Source: Actinomycetota bacterium (GTDB taxonomy: Bacteria > Actinomycetota > Humimicrobiia > Hakubellales > JAMDDV01). From it: a stretch of 64,000 bases of DNA. The stretch is taken from NCBI GenBank assembly GCA_023488455.1, contig JAMDDV010000038.1, positions 1 to 64,000 on the forward strand, in the 5' to 3' direction. How positions within the stretch are numbered: the first letter of the stretch is position 1; every line of letters begins with the position of its first letter. Under the pieces are notes generated by a model. It did no database searches, had not been told where the DNA came from, and worked only from the letters and a program-made list of their open reading frames with translations. Below, in pieces: positions 44,372-52,917 of this stretch. A program made the translations under genes and the position numbers.

Positions 44372-44779
44372 TTAAAACTCTCCTTTTTTAATAATTTTGG
44401 ATTCGAAGATTTTTCAGTTCTGTTTCCATAACCTATAACCATCAACCTCCTTTTTTATTTTTTTAGATATTATTGGTAAATTCTATTTTAAGATGAATAA
44501 ATTTCTCCCATATAATATGTTCATCAAAAGCCAAATTTCCTTGTTAAAGTGAGATTGTTATTGATATTAGAAAATGATCATTGCAAAGTACATTGCTACG
44601 ATTATATTACTGATTATGACCAAATTATATGGTATTTTTTAAAAATATATTATAATTCAAAGTTAACTATAACACAAATAAAAGATATTACAACAATTAA
44701 ATGCTTGACACTACATACAGGCAAAATACAATACTTATTGAATTTATGGTTCAATAAAAATTTCAGGAGGTCTATTTAG
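44372..44779. promoter_or_regulatory. Divergent intergenic region with promoter toward UroD-fold protein 6
   Basis: 408 bases between divergent genes. On the plus strand TTGACA (44705-44710) and TACAAT (44727-44732) are 16 bases apart, about 48 bases before the ATG at 44780, and TCAGGAGGTC provides the ribosome binding site. A plus-strand frame from 44549 runs through this promoter and is not credible as a gene. The minus-strand promoter for the binding-protein operon must also lie here but I could not place it. Confidence 0.6.
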
Positions 44780-45913
44780 ATGGAAACAATTTACATTGAT
44801 ATTAAAAAAAAAGAATTGGATATAAGAAAAGAACGCGTAGAAAAGGTGAAAAGGTTTGAAGCTACAGATAGAATTCCTGTGTTACCAATGATTGATAATC
44901 GTTATTACTATGAGAAAGTTGGAGTAACAATGCAGGAAGTCTTTAATGATCCTATAAAAATGTTGAGAGCACAAATATATGGACAAAAGTGGATAATGGA
45001 AAACATTAAAACAGATCAATATGAAATTCCTGTACAAATGTATTCGTGGTTTCAAAATGTCCGAGAGGCATCAGCTTTGGGATGTGAAATTGAATTTCCC
45101 ACACCAAATCAGGTTTGGGTAAAGAAACCCTGGATCAAGAATGAGGAGGATTTAGAAAGATTAAAAAAAATAAATGTAATTACAAATGGATTGCACGGAC
45201 GCGAAATTGAATTTCGCGAAGCGATGAGGAAAGTTGCAAAAAAATATAGAGTAAAACTTAGTGACGGGTATGAATTTTACCCCGCAGAAGAAATTCGCCT
45301 GCACACTTGCATGGATGGTCCGTTTACCCTGGCTGCTGAAGTACGTGGTTATCAGAAAATAATGGAAGATATTATTGAACGACCCAATTTCGTTAAAAAA
45401 CTCTGTGATATCATTGCTGATAAAGAGATAGAGTGGGTAGAATTCTGCAAAAAACAAGACGGTGATGATTCGACAATCTGGATGGGAGACGATTACGCTG
45501 TTTTTTTATCTCCAAAAATGTATGAAGAGTTTGCATTACCATATGATAAGAGAATTAGATTTCACTTCGGTGGGTATTGTGCCTTTCACCTGTGCGGTTT
45601 TTCTGAACATCTTTTACATTATCTTGTAAATGATCTGAAAATTAATGAATTCAGCGCATTTGGATTTCAGTTAGACAAGAAAAAGGTTGTGGATTTGATG
45701 GGTGGGAAAATTGTTTTAGTAGGAAACATAAGCCCTATGAATTTGCTTAAAGGGACAAAGGATTCAATAATAAGTGAGATCAGAGAAGCAATTGAGATAT
45801 TTGGACCAAGGGGGGGGTTTATTTTACAGGATGGAGCTGATATCGCTCCAGGCACACCTGTAGAAAATATCAATTTGATGTATGAAGTGGCTGAGGAATA
45901 TAAATTGAAATAA
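44780..45913 (+). CDS. UroD-fold methyltransferase-like protein 6
   Basis: A 377-residue COG0407-type barrel protein with His270-x-Cys272 (FHLCGF), VGNISPMNLL, and a C-terminus LQDGADIAPGTPVENI that aligns with the MtaA third-ligand region but has Ala where the Cys should be. It has a strong ribosome binding site (AGGAGG) and its own promoter. It is divergent from the locus C importer and MttB operon, so it may be the second methyltransferase of that system. Confidence 0.83.
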   Translation: METIYIDIKKKELDIRKERVEKVKRFEATDRIPVLPMIDNRYYYEKVGVTMQEVFNDPIKMLRAQIYGQKWIMENIKTDQYEIPVQMYSWFQNVREASALGCEIEFPTPNQVWVKKPWIKNEEDLERLKKINVITNGLHGREIEFREAMRKVAKKYRVKLSDGYEFYPAEEIRLHTCMDGPFTLAAEVRGYQKIMEDIIERPNFVKKLCDIIADKEIEWVEFCKKQDGDDSTIWMGDDYAVFLSPKMYEEFALPYDKRIRFHFGGYCAFHLCGFSEHLLHYLVNDLKINEFSAFGFQLDKKKVVDLMGGKIVLVGNISPMNLLKGTKDSIISEIREAIEIFGPRGGFILQDGADIAPGTPVENINLMYEVAEEYKLK

Positions 45914-46041
45914 TGACTGCAAAAATTAAATTATGGGGTTGTTTGTTTCTATTATTTTATAAAATTATTTAATAAAACTGATAAAATTTATTGAAGTAAG
46001 TATAGAAAAATATTATAGATCTTAATTTATTCTAGGATACT

Positions 46042-46818
46042 ATGGTGCTATCTCAAGAAAGATATAAAAAAATATTAGATTTAATAAAAGAAAACGGTTC
46101 AGTTTATGTTGCTGATTTAAGCAAGCGATATGAAGTATCAGAAGAAACCATAAGAAGAGATCTTGATAAACTTGAAAAAGAAGGCTTATTATTTAGAATA
46201 CACGGTGGTGCTATATCCTTTAATCATACGCGTTTAGAGCCATCCTATAATGCAAAGATCAATGTTAACGTTGATGAAAAGCGAGCTATAGCAGCAGAAG
46301 CAGCTAATTTGGTAGAAGAAGGCGACTCAATCATTCTTGACTCAAGTACAACTGTTCTTTTTCTGGCTAAGGAGCTGAAGAATAAACGAAATATTACTAT
46401 AGTTACCAATTTTCCCCTTGTCATTAATGAATTCACCGATGTACCAGCTATAAACATTATTTCAACCGGAGGAGCATTAAATCGACCATCCTGTTCTCTT
46501 GTTGGTTCTATTACAGAAAATTTTCTTAAAGAGATTCATGTTGACAAAACCTTTATTTCCACAAAGGCTGTTTCGATTGAAGAAGGTCTAACTGAAGGTG
46601 ATATTGCTAATATAGCTGTAAAAAAATGTATGATTCATGCAGCTAAACAAAATATATTGCTTGCAGATAGTAGTAAATTCAATCATGTGGCGTTTGCTCA
46701 AGTTGTGCCGCTTTCCGCTATTGATATTATTATTACTGACAACGGTATTGAACCTGAATATCTGAAACAAATAAAGGAAAATAATTTAAAGGTTATTTTA
46801 GTAGAAACAAATAGATAA
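46042..46818 (+). CDS. DeoR/GlpR-family transcriptional regulator (locus C)
   Basis: A 258-residue repressor with an N-terminal winged helix (VADLSKRYEVSEETIRRDLDKLEKEG, residues 19-44) and a DeoR sensor domain (LDSSTTVLFLAKEL, NIISTGGALNRPS, LLADSSKFNH). It is similar in design to the locus A DeoR protein at 12445. It probably controls the binding-protein operon and the M24/kinase genes around it. The 228 bases after it are AT-rich with no recognisable structure. Confidence 0.92.
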   Translation: MVLSQERYKKILDLIKENGSVYVADLSKRYEVSEETIRRDLDKLEKEGLLFRIHGGAISFNHTRLEPSYNAKINVNVDEKRAIAAEAANLVEEGDSIILDSSTTVLFLAKELKNKRNITIVTNFPLVINEFTDVPAINIISTGGALNRPSCSLVGSITENFLKEIHVDKTFISTKAVSIEEGLTEGDIANIAVKKCMIHAAKQNILLADSSKFNHVAFAQVVPLSAIDIIITDNGIEPEYLKQIKENNLKVILVETNR

Positions 46819-47046
46819 ATAGTTATTTTTTTAGCAAATTTTCCCCATTACTTCATTAATACAAATCGGTATTCTGATATATGTAAATTAGCACAGGAAA
46901 AAATAAGTGTTGAAATACTTATTATTTATGTTACAATTCATTTTGTTTTTTAAATAAATATATTAAAAAGCCATATAATTAAGTCATTATCGGTAATAAT
47001 TGCAATTTTTTATTTGCAAACTTCTAACAAAGAGGAGAAATAGAAG

Positions 47047-48261
47047 ATGATTAACATGAAAATAACACTTCCAAAAATTGATACCACAATTAAAATCCCT
47101 AAAGGTGAATTTGAAACAAGAATAAAAAAAGTACAGAATGAACTTTATAGAAGAAAAATTGATTTTGGTATAGCCTATGGGACTCCTATTATACCTGGAG
47201 ATGTTTTATACCTATCTGGATATGATGTTCATCTAGAATCGTCATCTGCCATCATAATATCTCCAACTAAGATGTTTGTATTGGGAGGTCCAGAAAGTGT
47301 GGGCTGTGCCCAAGAATCAATGCGTGCTGGTGAATGGAGAAATCTAAAGGAGTTCCAGCTAAGTTGGGAGGATTATCCTCAAGCTAGGTTTTCTCCTCTA
47401 AGAGAAGTGATTGATGAAGCTGTTGAGAAAAAAAATGTAAAAAGAGTAGGCATGCTGACTTCAGCGGATATTATGTCAGTTGACTGGTTGGAGTTAGTAA
47501 AAAGAAATACTGATAAAAATGCTGAATTTCTGAATGCAACAGATATTCTTGCCGAAGCCCGGTATATCAAAAGCAAGAATGAATTAGAGCTAATCAGATT
47601 ATCAAATAAGATTGCCATAGAGGCTATAAAAATAATGATTGAAGTTATCGAACCCGGAATGAGAGAATTGGAAGTTGCTGCATATGGAGACTACGTAGCC
47701 AAATCAATGGGTGCTTATAACTATGGATACGATACCCTGGTTACTACAGGGGAAAGAACTAATACGATTATTGGTAGAACTGGTAATAAGATAATAGAAA
47801 AAGGAGATATATGTATCTTTGGAGTAAGTGCTAGATATGAAGGTTATTCGTCAGCACCTGGGCGTACTATAGTTGTTGGAGGTGCTAATAAAGGACAAGT
47901 AGAATTTCTTGAACATGCACTAACAGCTCATGCATTAGCTGTTGAAAAGTTTGTCTATGGAAAACCTGCTCGTGATTTGGATATAGTTGCTCGTGAATAT
48001 TACAAAAAGGTAGGGTTAGCACAATATCAGATTTACAGTACGGGGCATGGGACAGGAATCTCGGAAGCCTTTGAGGGGAAGGCAGCGACTCGCTATAGTG
48101 ATTATAATTTCCCCAAAAATATTGTGATGATGATAGATGTTGGTTTATACGGACATCCAGATTACCACGGCCAAAGACACGAAGAAGCATTTATTATTAA
48201 TGATAAAGGTGAAACTGAAAAAATTTCAGACTTGCCAATGAGATTATATAAGAAAAAATGA
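47047..48261 (+). CDS. M24-fold (creatinase/Xaa-Pro dipeptidase-like) protein without the usual metal ligands
   Basis: A 404-residue pita-bread-fold protein with an N-terminal creatinase_N domain. His334 (STGHGTGISE) and Glu379/Glu380 (RHEEAF) are present, but the two metal-binding Asp residues of peptidases are missing (ICIFGVSARYEGYSSAPGRT where DxGxxxxGYxSDxTRT is expected). That pattern resembles creatinase, a metal-independent C-N hydrolase, more than aminopeptidase P. GAGGAG precedes the ATG. Its neighbours are a sugar kinase and another M24 homologue. Confidence 0.82.
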   Translation: MINMKITLPKIDTTIKIPKGEFETRIKKVQNELYRRKIDFGIAYGTPIIPGDVLYLSGYDVHLESSSAIIISPTKMFVLGGPESVGCAQESMRAGEWRNLKEFQLSWEDYPQARFSPLREVIDEAVEKKNVKRVGMLTSADIMSVDWLELVKRNTDKNAEFLNATDILAEARYIKSKNELELIRLSNKIAIEAIKIMIEVIEPGMRELEVAAYGDYVAKSMGAYNYGYDTLVTTGERTNTIIGRTGNKIIEKGDICIFGVSARYEGYSSAPGRTIVVGGANKGQVEFLEHALTAHALAVEKFVYGKPARDLDIVAREYYKKVGLAQYQIYSTGHGTGISEAFEGKAATRYSDYNFPKNIVMMIDVGLYGHPDYHGQRHEEAFIINDKGETEKISDLPMRLYKKK

Positions 48262-48389
48262 TTGCATTTATAGAAAACAGGGATTTGAAATATATCACCA
48301 ATATCAAAATACTCAAATGACTCCAATTATATTAAATCTATAAAAGGATTTTATAAGTTTTTAGAATTTCTAATGGAAAAAGCATCTGG

Positions 48390-49967
48390 ATGAATTACCT
48401 TTTAGGCTTATGCATTGGAACATCGAGCACAAAAGCTCTGATTACTGATATTGAAGGAAAGGTAATAGTTTCTTCAATAATAGAATATAAGACTGATAGC
48501 CCCTTTCCAGGTTGGATGGAACAAGATCCTGAGTTATGGTTTGAAAGTTCAATTAAAGCTGTCAAAGATTTACTTGATAACGGCAATATTAATCCGAAAG
48601 ATATAATATCTTTGGGCATCTCAGGCCAGATGCATTCTACAGTTTTTTTAGATAGAAATAACGATGTAATAAGGCCTGCTCCGCTGTGGAACGATCAGAG
48701 AACATTTAAGGAATGTAATTATCTTTTGGATAATATAGGAATTAAAAAAATGCTCGAACTCACCTCAAATAAACCTCTGGACGCTTTCAGTCTTCCTAAG
48801 ATTTTATGGCTAAGAAATAATGAAAAAGAAAATTTCAAGAGATTAAAAAAGATATGTCTTTCAAAAGATTATGTGAAATACAGGTTATCTGGAAAGCTTA
48901 ACACTGATCCTTCCGATGCCTCTGGAACCCTATGTTTTGATGTAAAAAATTACAGGTGGTCTAAAGAGCTTTTTGATGAGTTGAAACTGGATATATCAAT
49001 TCTTCCGGATGTAAAACCGTCAGGTGAATTTTCTGCTTGCATGTCAAGGGAAGGATCAATAATAACGGGTTTACCTGAGGGATTACCTATACTGACGGGG
49101 ACAGCGGATACTGCAGGAGAGATGTTGGGGAATGGAATAAATAGTGATGGAGATTGTCTTATAATTCTTGGGACTGGGGGAGTTTTGCTTGTTTATCATT
49201 CAAAACATTATAAAAATGATGGCAGCCTTGATATGTTCTGCTTTCCTGACGGAAGGTTTTATTCGTTAGGGGTAACACTTTCATCATCTGCGTCGCTTAT
49301 GTGGAGCTTAAATAAAATAGGGCTTGATCTGGATATTGTCGAAAGGGGAATAGATAGAAATATAAGATATTGCGATTTTAAAGAATATATCGAGAAAAAT
49401 AAGTTTAATATTCTTGAAGAAGAAGCAAATGAAGTTTCTCCAGGAGCTAACGGCTTAATATTTTTACCCTATTTAACAGGCGAGAGGGCACCATATGCTG
49501 ATCCAAGTGCAAGGGGCGTTTTATTTGGATTGAACTTAAACCATGGGAAGAAGCATATCTTAAGAGCCGTAATGGAGGGTGTAGCATTTTCACAAAGGGA
49601 TTGTTATGAAATAATCAGAAAAAAGGGGTTTGATATAAAGAATATTGTAATATCAGGGGGTGGGGCAAAAAGTAAATTGTGGTGCCAGATCTATTCAGAT
49701 GTTTTCAATTCAAGAATTACGAAGATGTCATCTGAAGAGGGCCCATCTTTGGGAATGTGTATACTTGGAGCAGTTTCATTAGGGATATATGATTCTATCG
49801 GGAAAGCCTCAAAGAAGTTTTTTAGGGAAGAAAATACCTTTAATATGAATGAAGAAAATGTATCTATATATGATGAGCTATATGGAATATATCATGATCT
49901 TTATTCAAAATTGAAAGACTCTTTTTTTAAAATAGATAAATTTGCCAAAAAACATTACTTAAATTAA
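48390..49967 (+). CDS. FGGY-family kinase, xylulokinase-like (locus C)
   Basis: A 525-residue carbohydrate kinase: LGLCIGTSSTKALITD, GISGQMHSTVFLD (the MHS segment typical of xylulokinases), LWNDQRT, GTADTAGEMLGNG and the C-terminal ISGGGAKSKLWCQIYSDVF. The ISGQMH and WNDQRT segments make D-xylulose or a close relative the most likely substrate. It lies between two M24-fold genes and 128 bases after the first. Confidence 0.9.
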   Translation: MNYLLGLCIGTSSTKALITDIEGKVIVSSIIEYKTDSPFPGWMEQDPELWFESSIKAVKDLLDNGNINPKDIISLGISGQMHSTVFLDRNNDVIRPAPLWNDQRTFKECNYLLDNIGIKKMLELTSNKPLDAFSLPKILWLRNNEKENFKRLKKICLSKDYVKYRLSGKLNTDPSDASGTLCFDVKNYRWSKELFDELKLDISILPDVKPSGEFSACMSREGSIITGLPEGLPILTGTADTAGEMLGNGINSDGDCLIILGTGGVLLVYHSKHYKNDGSLDMFCFPDGRFYSLGVTLSSSASLMWSLNKIGLDLDIVERGIDRNIRYCDFKEYIEKNKFNILEEEANEVSPGANGLIFLPYLTGERAPYADPSARGVLFGLNLNHGKKHILRAVMEGVAFSQRDCYEIIRKKGFDIKNIVISGGGAKSKLWCQIYSDVFNSRITKMSSEEGPSLGMCILGAVSLGIYDSIGKASKKFFREENTFNMNEENVSIYDELYGIYHDLYSKLKDSFFKIDKFAKKHYLN

Positions 49968-50053
49968 GTAAATGAGTAATTCTTTTTACAATATTCAATT
50001 AATCTAGTCACATAGATTGAAGTAACAAATCATTGCGTATACAAGGAGCGTTA

Positions 50054-51181
50054 ATGGAGAATCAAAATTATATCCTCGCTAAGATTGAAAAGGTAAGAAA
50101 TTACATTGAAGAGAGAGGCGCAGATGGGATCCTTCTAACTAAAAAGAATAATTTTTCATGGATTACCTGTGGGAAGAGAAATGGAATAATAAATGAATCA
50201 GAGATAGGTAATTCAAGTGTTCTTATAACAAGAAATAATTGCTATCTTATAACGGATAATATAGAAGAACCTCGAATGTACGCGGAAGAAATAGATGACA
50301 GACTTTTCAAAAGAGCGATATTTAGTTGGTTTGAGCCGCAAGATAAGTATAAAAAGATAATCGAGGTTGTTGGAAGTGATAATGTTATTTCAGATGTTAC
50401 TTTTGGTAATTTCGATCTTGTTGACGATGGTTTTGAGAAATTAAAGTATGTGCTTGATGAAGCAGAAAAGAAGGTGTTGAGAGAGCTTGGGGAAAGGACT
50501 TCCAAAATTATCTCCAGGGTGTGTTTGGAGACAAAGCGGGGTGATGGTGAGTTTAATTGCCTTGGCCTGCTTCATAGATACTTAGCAGATGAGGGCATAT
50601 CGCCCAACGTGTCTTTTGTCGCTTCCGATGAGAGGATATTTAATTTCAGACACCCAATAGCAACCTTTAAGAAGGTAGATAGATATTTTATGGTGGTAGT
50701 CTGCTCTGAGTTTAAAGGTTTAATTGTCTCAATGAGTAGATCTGTTTACTTTGGAAAACTAACAGGGGAATTGGAAGCTAAAAAGGATATTCTTGCCCAT
50801 ATCGATGCAGAGATAATAAACAACACAAGACCTGGTAAAACATATGCGGATGTTTTTGGATTTATTAAAAAAATGTATGAGAAATATGGGCATAAGGATG
50901 AGTGGATTCATCACCTTCAGGGAGGTCCTATCGGGTATTCACCAAGATATTTTCTAGCAAATGATCGTACAAATGTGCCTGTTGAGGTTGGAAATGCATT
51001 TGCATGGAATCCTACATTAAAAGGAATAAAAAGTGAGGATACATTTTTGATTGATGAGGATTTAAATAAATACATTTCTTATGATGAGGATTGGCCCTCA
51101 ATTGAGATAGTAGTTGGAGATAGGAAGATAAAAAGACCCGATATTTTATTAAGAAAAGAGATTGTGATTTCATCTTCATAG
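50054..51181 (+). CDS. M24-fold protein, degenerate active site
   Basis: A 375-residue protein with a creatinase_N-like first half (IEERGADGILLTKKNNFSWITCG) and a pita-bread second half. None of the standard metal ligands can be found: the DxG..D pair is VVCSEFKGLIVSMSRS, the GHG His region is HHLQGGPIGYSPR, and the final Glu pair region reads IKSEDTFLIDEDL. The family resembles predicted non-hydrolytic M24 members. The ATG at 50054 has AAGGAG upstream; the frame is open from 50033. Its role is unknown; it may bind the same ligand as the M24 protein at 47047. Confidence 0.75.
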   Translation: MENQNYILAKIEKVRNYIEERGADGILLTKKNNFSWITCGKRNGIINESEIGNSSVLITRNNCYLITDNIEEPRMYAEEIDDRLFKRAIFSWFEPQDKYKKIIEVVGSDNVISDVTFGNFDLVDDGFEKLKYVLDEAEKKVLRELGERTSKIISRVCLETKRGDGEFNCLGLLHRYLADEGISPNVSFVASDERIFNFRHPIATFKKVDRYFMVVVCSEFKGLIVSMSRSVYFGKLTGELEAKKDILAHIDAEIINNTRPGKTYADVFGFIKKMYEKYGHKDEWIHHLQGGPIGYSPRYFLANDRTNVPVEVGNAFAWNPTLKGIKSEDTFLIDEDLNKYISYDEDWPSIEIVVGDRKIKRPDILLRKEIVISSS

Positions 51182-51475
51182 AGCATAGATTTCTTTCCAC
51201 TTATGTTTAGTAATACAGAGTGGTAACAATTTCTTTCTAGGTGTATCTAGAATCGTGCCCATTTTAAATTCTGATGCCAATTTGTACCCTTCAACTTTGA
51301 AATATATCCTATCTAAGATTTTTGCCCGTATTCCTTTTTATCTTTTAAGTTTATCTACGAATGTATATAATATAAATTTAGCCAAGGATATTATTTAATC
51401 TAACCTGATATGTTAAGTCACTATCTTAAGCAATGACATTTTGAAAGCTGTGCAGGGCGCACCATTTTTATAAGT
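51182..51475. other. Intergenic stretch with no recognised gene
   Basis: 294 AT-rich bases between the locus C operon and the HicA gene. I see no open frame with a plausible start, no strong hairpin and no tRNA-like element. It marks the boundary between the sugar loci and the toxin-antitoxin region. Confidence 0.5.
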
Positions 51476-51703
51476 TTATTTTTTTAATGTTTTAACAAAT
51501 TCTTCAACCTCAATGTTTGCTGCTCGTAATATCGAACGAAGAGTTCCTTTATCAAGGAATTTATGATCTGGTACTACAACTTGAGTAAATGGGTTATCTC
51601 TTCTTAAGGTAATGTGGCTGCCTTTCTGTCTTTTAACTGAAAAACCATATTTATTGAGGACTCTAATACATTCTTTTCCAGAAATATTTGGTAATTTTGT
51701 CAT
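51476..51703 (-). CDS. hicA: HicA-type mRNA interferase toxin
   Basis: A 75-residue dsRBD-like toxin: NISGKECIRVLNKYGFSVKRQKGSHITLRR contains the catalytic His (GSH, residue 30), followed by VVVPDHKFLDKGTLRSILRAANI. HicA proteins cleave mRNA in the cytosol. It overlaps the antitoxin gene by 4 bases (ATGA), as is usual, though here the antitoxin gene comes first on the minus strand. Confidence 0.92.
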   Translation of the reverse strand: MTKLPNISGKECIRVLNKYGFSVKRQKGSHITLRRDNPFTQVVVPDHKFLDKGTLRSILRAANIEVEEFVKTLKK

Positions 51704-51906
51704 ACCGCAACAACAATGACTTCAAACTGTTCTTCTGGTACAGGTAGGTTATCTTCCTCTAATGCCTCTATGTAACATTCAATTGCTTCTTTGATGTTAT
51801 TAATAGCTTCTTCCTTGGTTTTACCTTGAGAGATGCATCCAGGCAAGCTTGGGCATTCGGCGATCCAAAAACCGTCTTCTCCTGGATACAAAATTACCTG
51901 TCTCAT
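51700..51906 (-). CDS. hicB: HicB-type antitoxin, short form
   Basis: A 68-residue partial RNase-H-fold protein (RQVILYPGEDGFWIAECPSLPGCISQGKTKEEAINNIKEAI) that neutralises HicA. It ends after the HicB fold with no DNA-binding tail. The ATG at 51906 is chosen because GAGGTGAT lies just upstream; the frame is open to 52002 but the extension is Tyr/Phe-rich and unlike the family. Confidence 0.9.
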   Translation of the reverse strand: MRQVILYPGEDGFWIAECPSLPGCISQGKTKEEAINNIKEAIECYIEALEEDNLPVPEEQFEVIVVAV

Positions 51907-51964
51907 TATAATCACCTCACAGTAGTCACAGAAAGTGTACAAAATTATATTATTAAAATGAATA

Positions 51965-52200
51965 TAATAATAACATGCAAAATTGAATAGCCGACAGGGC
52001 ATAGTGGAGTTTCATCGATTTGTTGGTATTGAATCGAAGGTTCAAGTCGTTTTATTCCTTCAACTTTGTCAAAGTCCGTATCTTAAGAACTTGATTTTAA
52101 TAATATCTTCCTCAAGTTCAAAAAGAATTTTGTCCTTAGACTTCAGCTTCATGCTTGAGAAAGCAATATTAGATGCGAATATTGATTCATTATGATTCAT
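51965..52200 (-). pseudogene. Possible frameshifted gene remnant
   Basis: Read on the minus strand from ATG at 52200, 43 codons (MNHNESIFASNIAF, then KSKDKILFELEEDIIKIKF) end at a TGA near 52069. One base-shift away the frame continues as DFDKVEGIKRLEPSIQYQQIDETPL for another 35 or so codons to about 51965. Both parts look like protein and together would make one roughly 75-residue polypeptide. The final QQIDETPL resembles the C-terminus of the antiporter at 52898 (QQINETPL). I do not recognise the family. The rest of the 51907-52264 gap holds only the likely promoter region of VapBC. Confidence 0.35.
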
Positions 52201-52264
52201 ATAATGTGTTATAATTTTTTATGTTGTTAAATTAGTTGTGATAATAAGGTTTTGGTGGTGTGTC

Positions 52265-52525
52265 ATGAGGCAATTTACTGTTAGGGGGCTATCAAAGGAA
52301 TTGGAGGAGAGGATCGAAAAAGAGGTTAATGAAAAGGGATTAAGCCTAAACAAAGTGTTGATGTCACTGCTTGAGAAAGGCTCTGGACTGAGTAGAATAA
52401 AGAGATCTCAAGTAATTTACAGTGATCTGGACCACTTAGCAGGGTCATGGTCCTTAGAAGAAGCTCAAGAAATTGAGAAATATATAAAGGATCAAAGAAA
52501 AATCGATGAGGATATGTGGAAGTGA
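52265..52525 (+). CDS. vapB: RHH-type antitoxin of VapBC module
   Basis: An 86-residue protein: an RHH unit (QFTVRGLSKELEERIEKEVNEKGLSLNKVLMSLLEK) and a toxin-binding tail (DHLAGSWSLEEAQEIEKYI). GGTGGTG precedes the ATG at 52265. Its last 10 bases overlap the toxin gene. Confidence 0.88.
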   Translation: MRQFTVRGLSKELEERIEKEVNEKGLSLNKVLMSLLEKGSGLSRIKRSQVIYSDLDHLAGSWSLEEAQEIEKYIKDQRKIDEDMWK

Positions 52526-52917
52526 ATACAAGGATTCTAATCGATACAACTGCCTATTCATCGTTTATGAAAGGTGATCCTGATTTTAAAAAAGCTATAC
52601 AGACGGCAGATGAGATTTTTCTTAATTCCATTGTAATTGGTGAGCTGCTATTCGGATTTATTAGAGGAGGAAGAGAGGAAAAAAATCGTTTAGAACTTCA
52701 ACAATTTCTTTCATCACCAAGAGTATTCATTCAAACGGTTGATGAGGAAACATCAGAGAGGTATGCCGTAATATTTAATTATCTTAAGGAGAAAGGGACT
52801 CCAATTCCCACCAATGATATATGGATTGCTGCCTCAGCCATGAAGGACGGTTTGAAGATCCTTACCGCTGATGATCATTTTAATAAAATACCACAGGTCA
52901 TAGCGGAGTTTCGTTGA
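52516..52917 (+). CDS. vapC: VapC-type PIN-domain toxin
   Basis: A 133-residue PIN nuclease: Asp10 (LIDTTAYSSF), Glu in VIGELLFGF, Asp in TNDIWIAA and Asp in LTADDHF give the four acidic residues for Mg2+-dependent RNA cleavage. The start is GTG at 52516 (another GTG at 52522 is possible). It ends convergently, overlapping the antiporter stop by 20 bases. Confidence 0.92.
   Translation: MEVNTRILIDTTAYSSFMKGDPDFKKAIQTADEIFLNSIVIGELLFGFIRGGREEKNRLELQQFLSSPRVFIQTVDEETSERYAVIFNYLKEKGTPIPTNDIWIAASAMKDGLKILTADDHFNKIPQVIAEFR

Noticed and set aside
44549..44779. Plus-strand frame of 76 codons between divergent operons
   Set aside because: It contains the -35/-10 elements of the next gene, has no ribosome binding site and resembles no protein family.
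52030..52060. Partial tRNA 3' end suggested by GGTTCAAGTC
   Set aside because: No acceptor stem, anticodon arm or CCA context; coincidental match.
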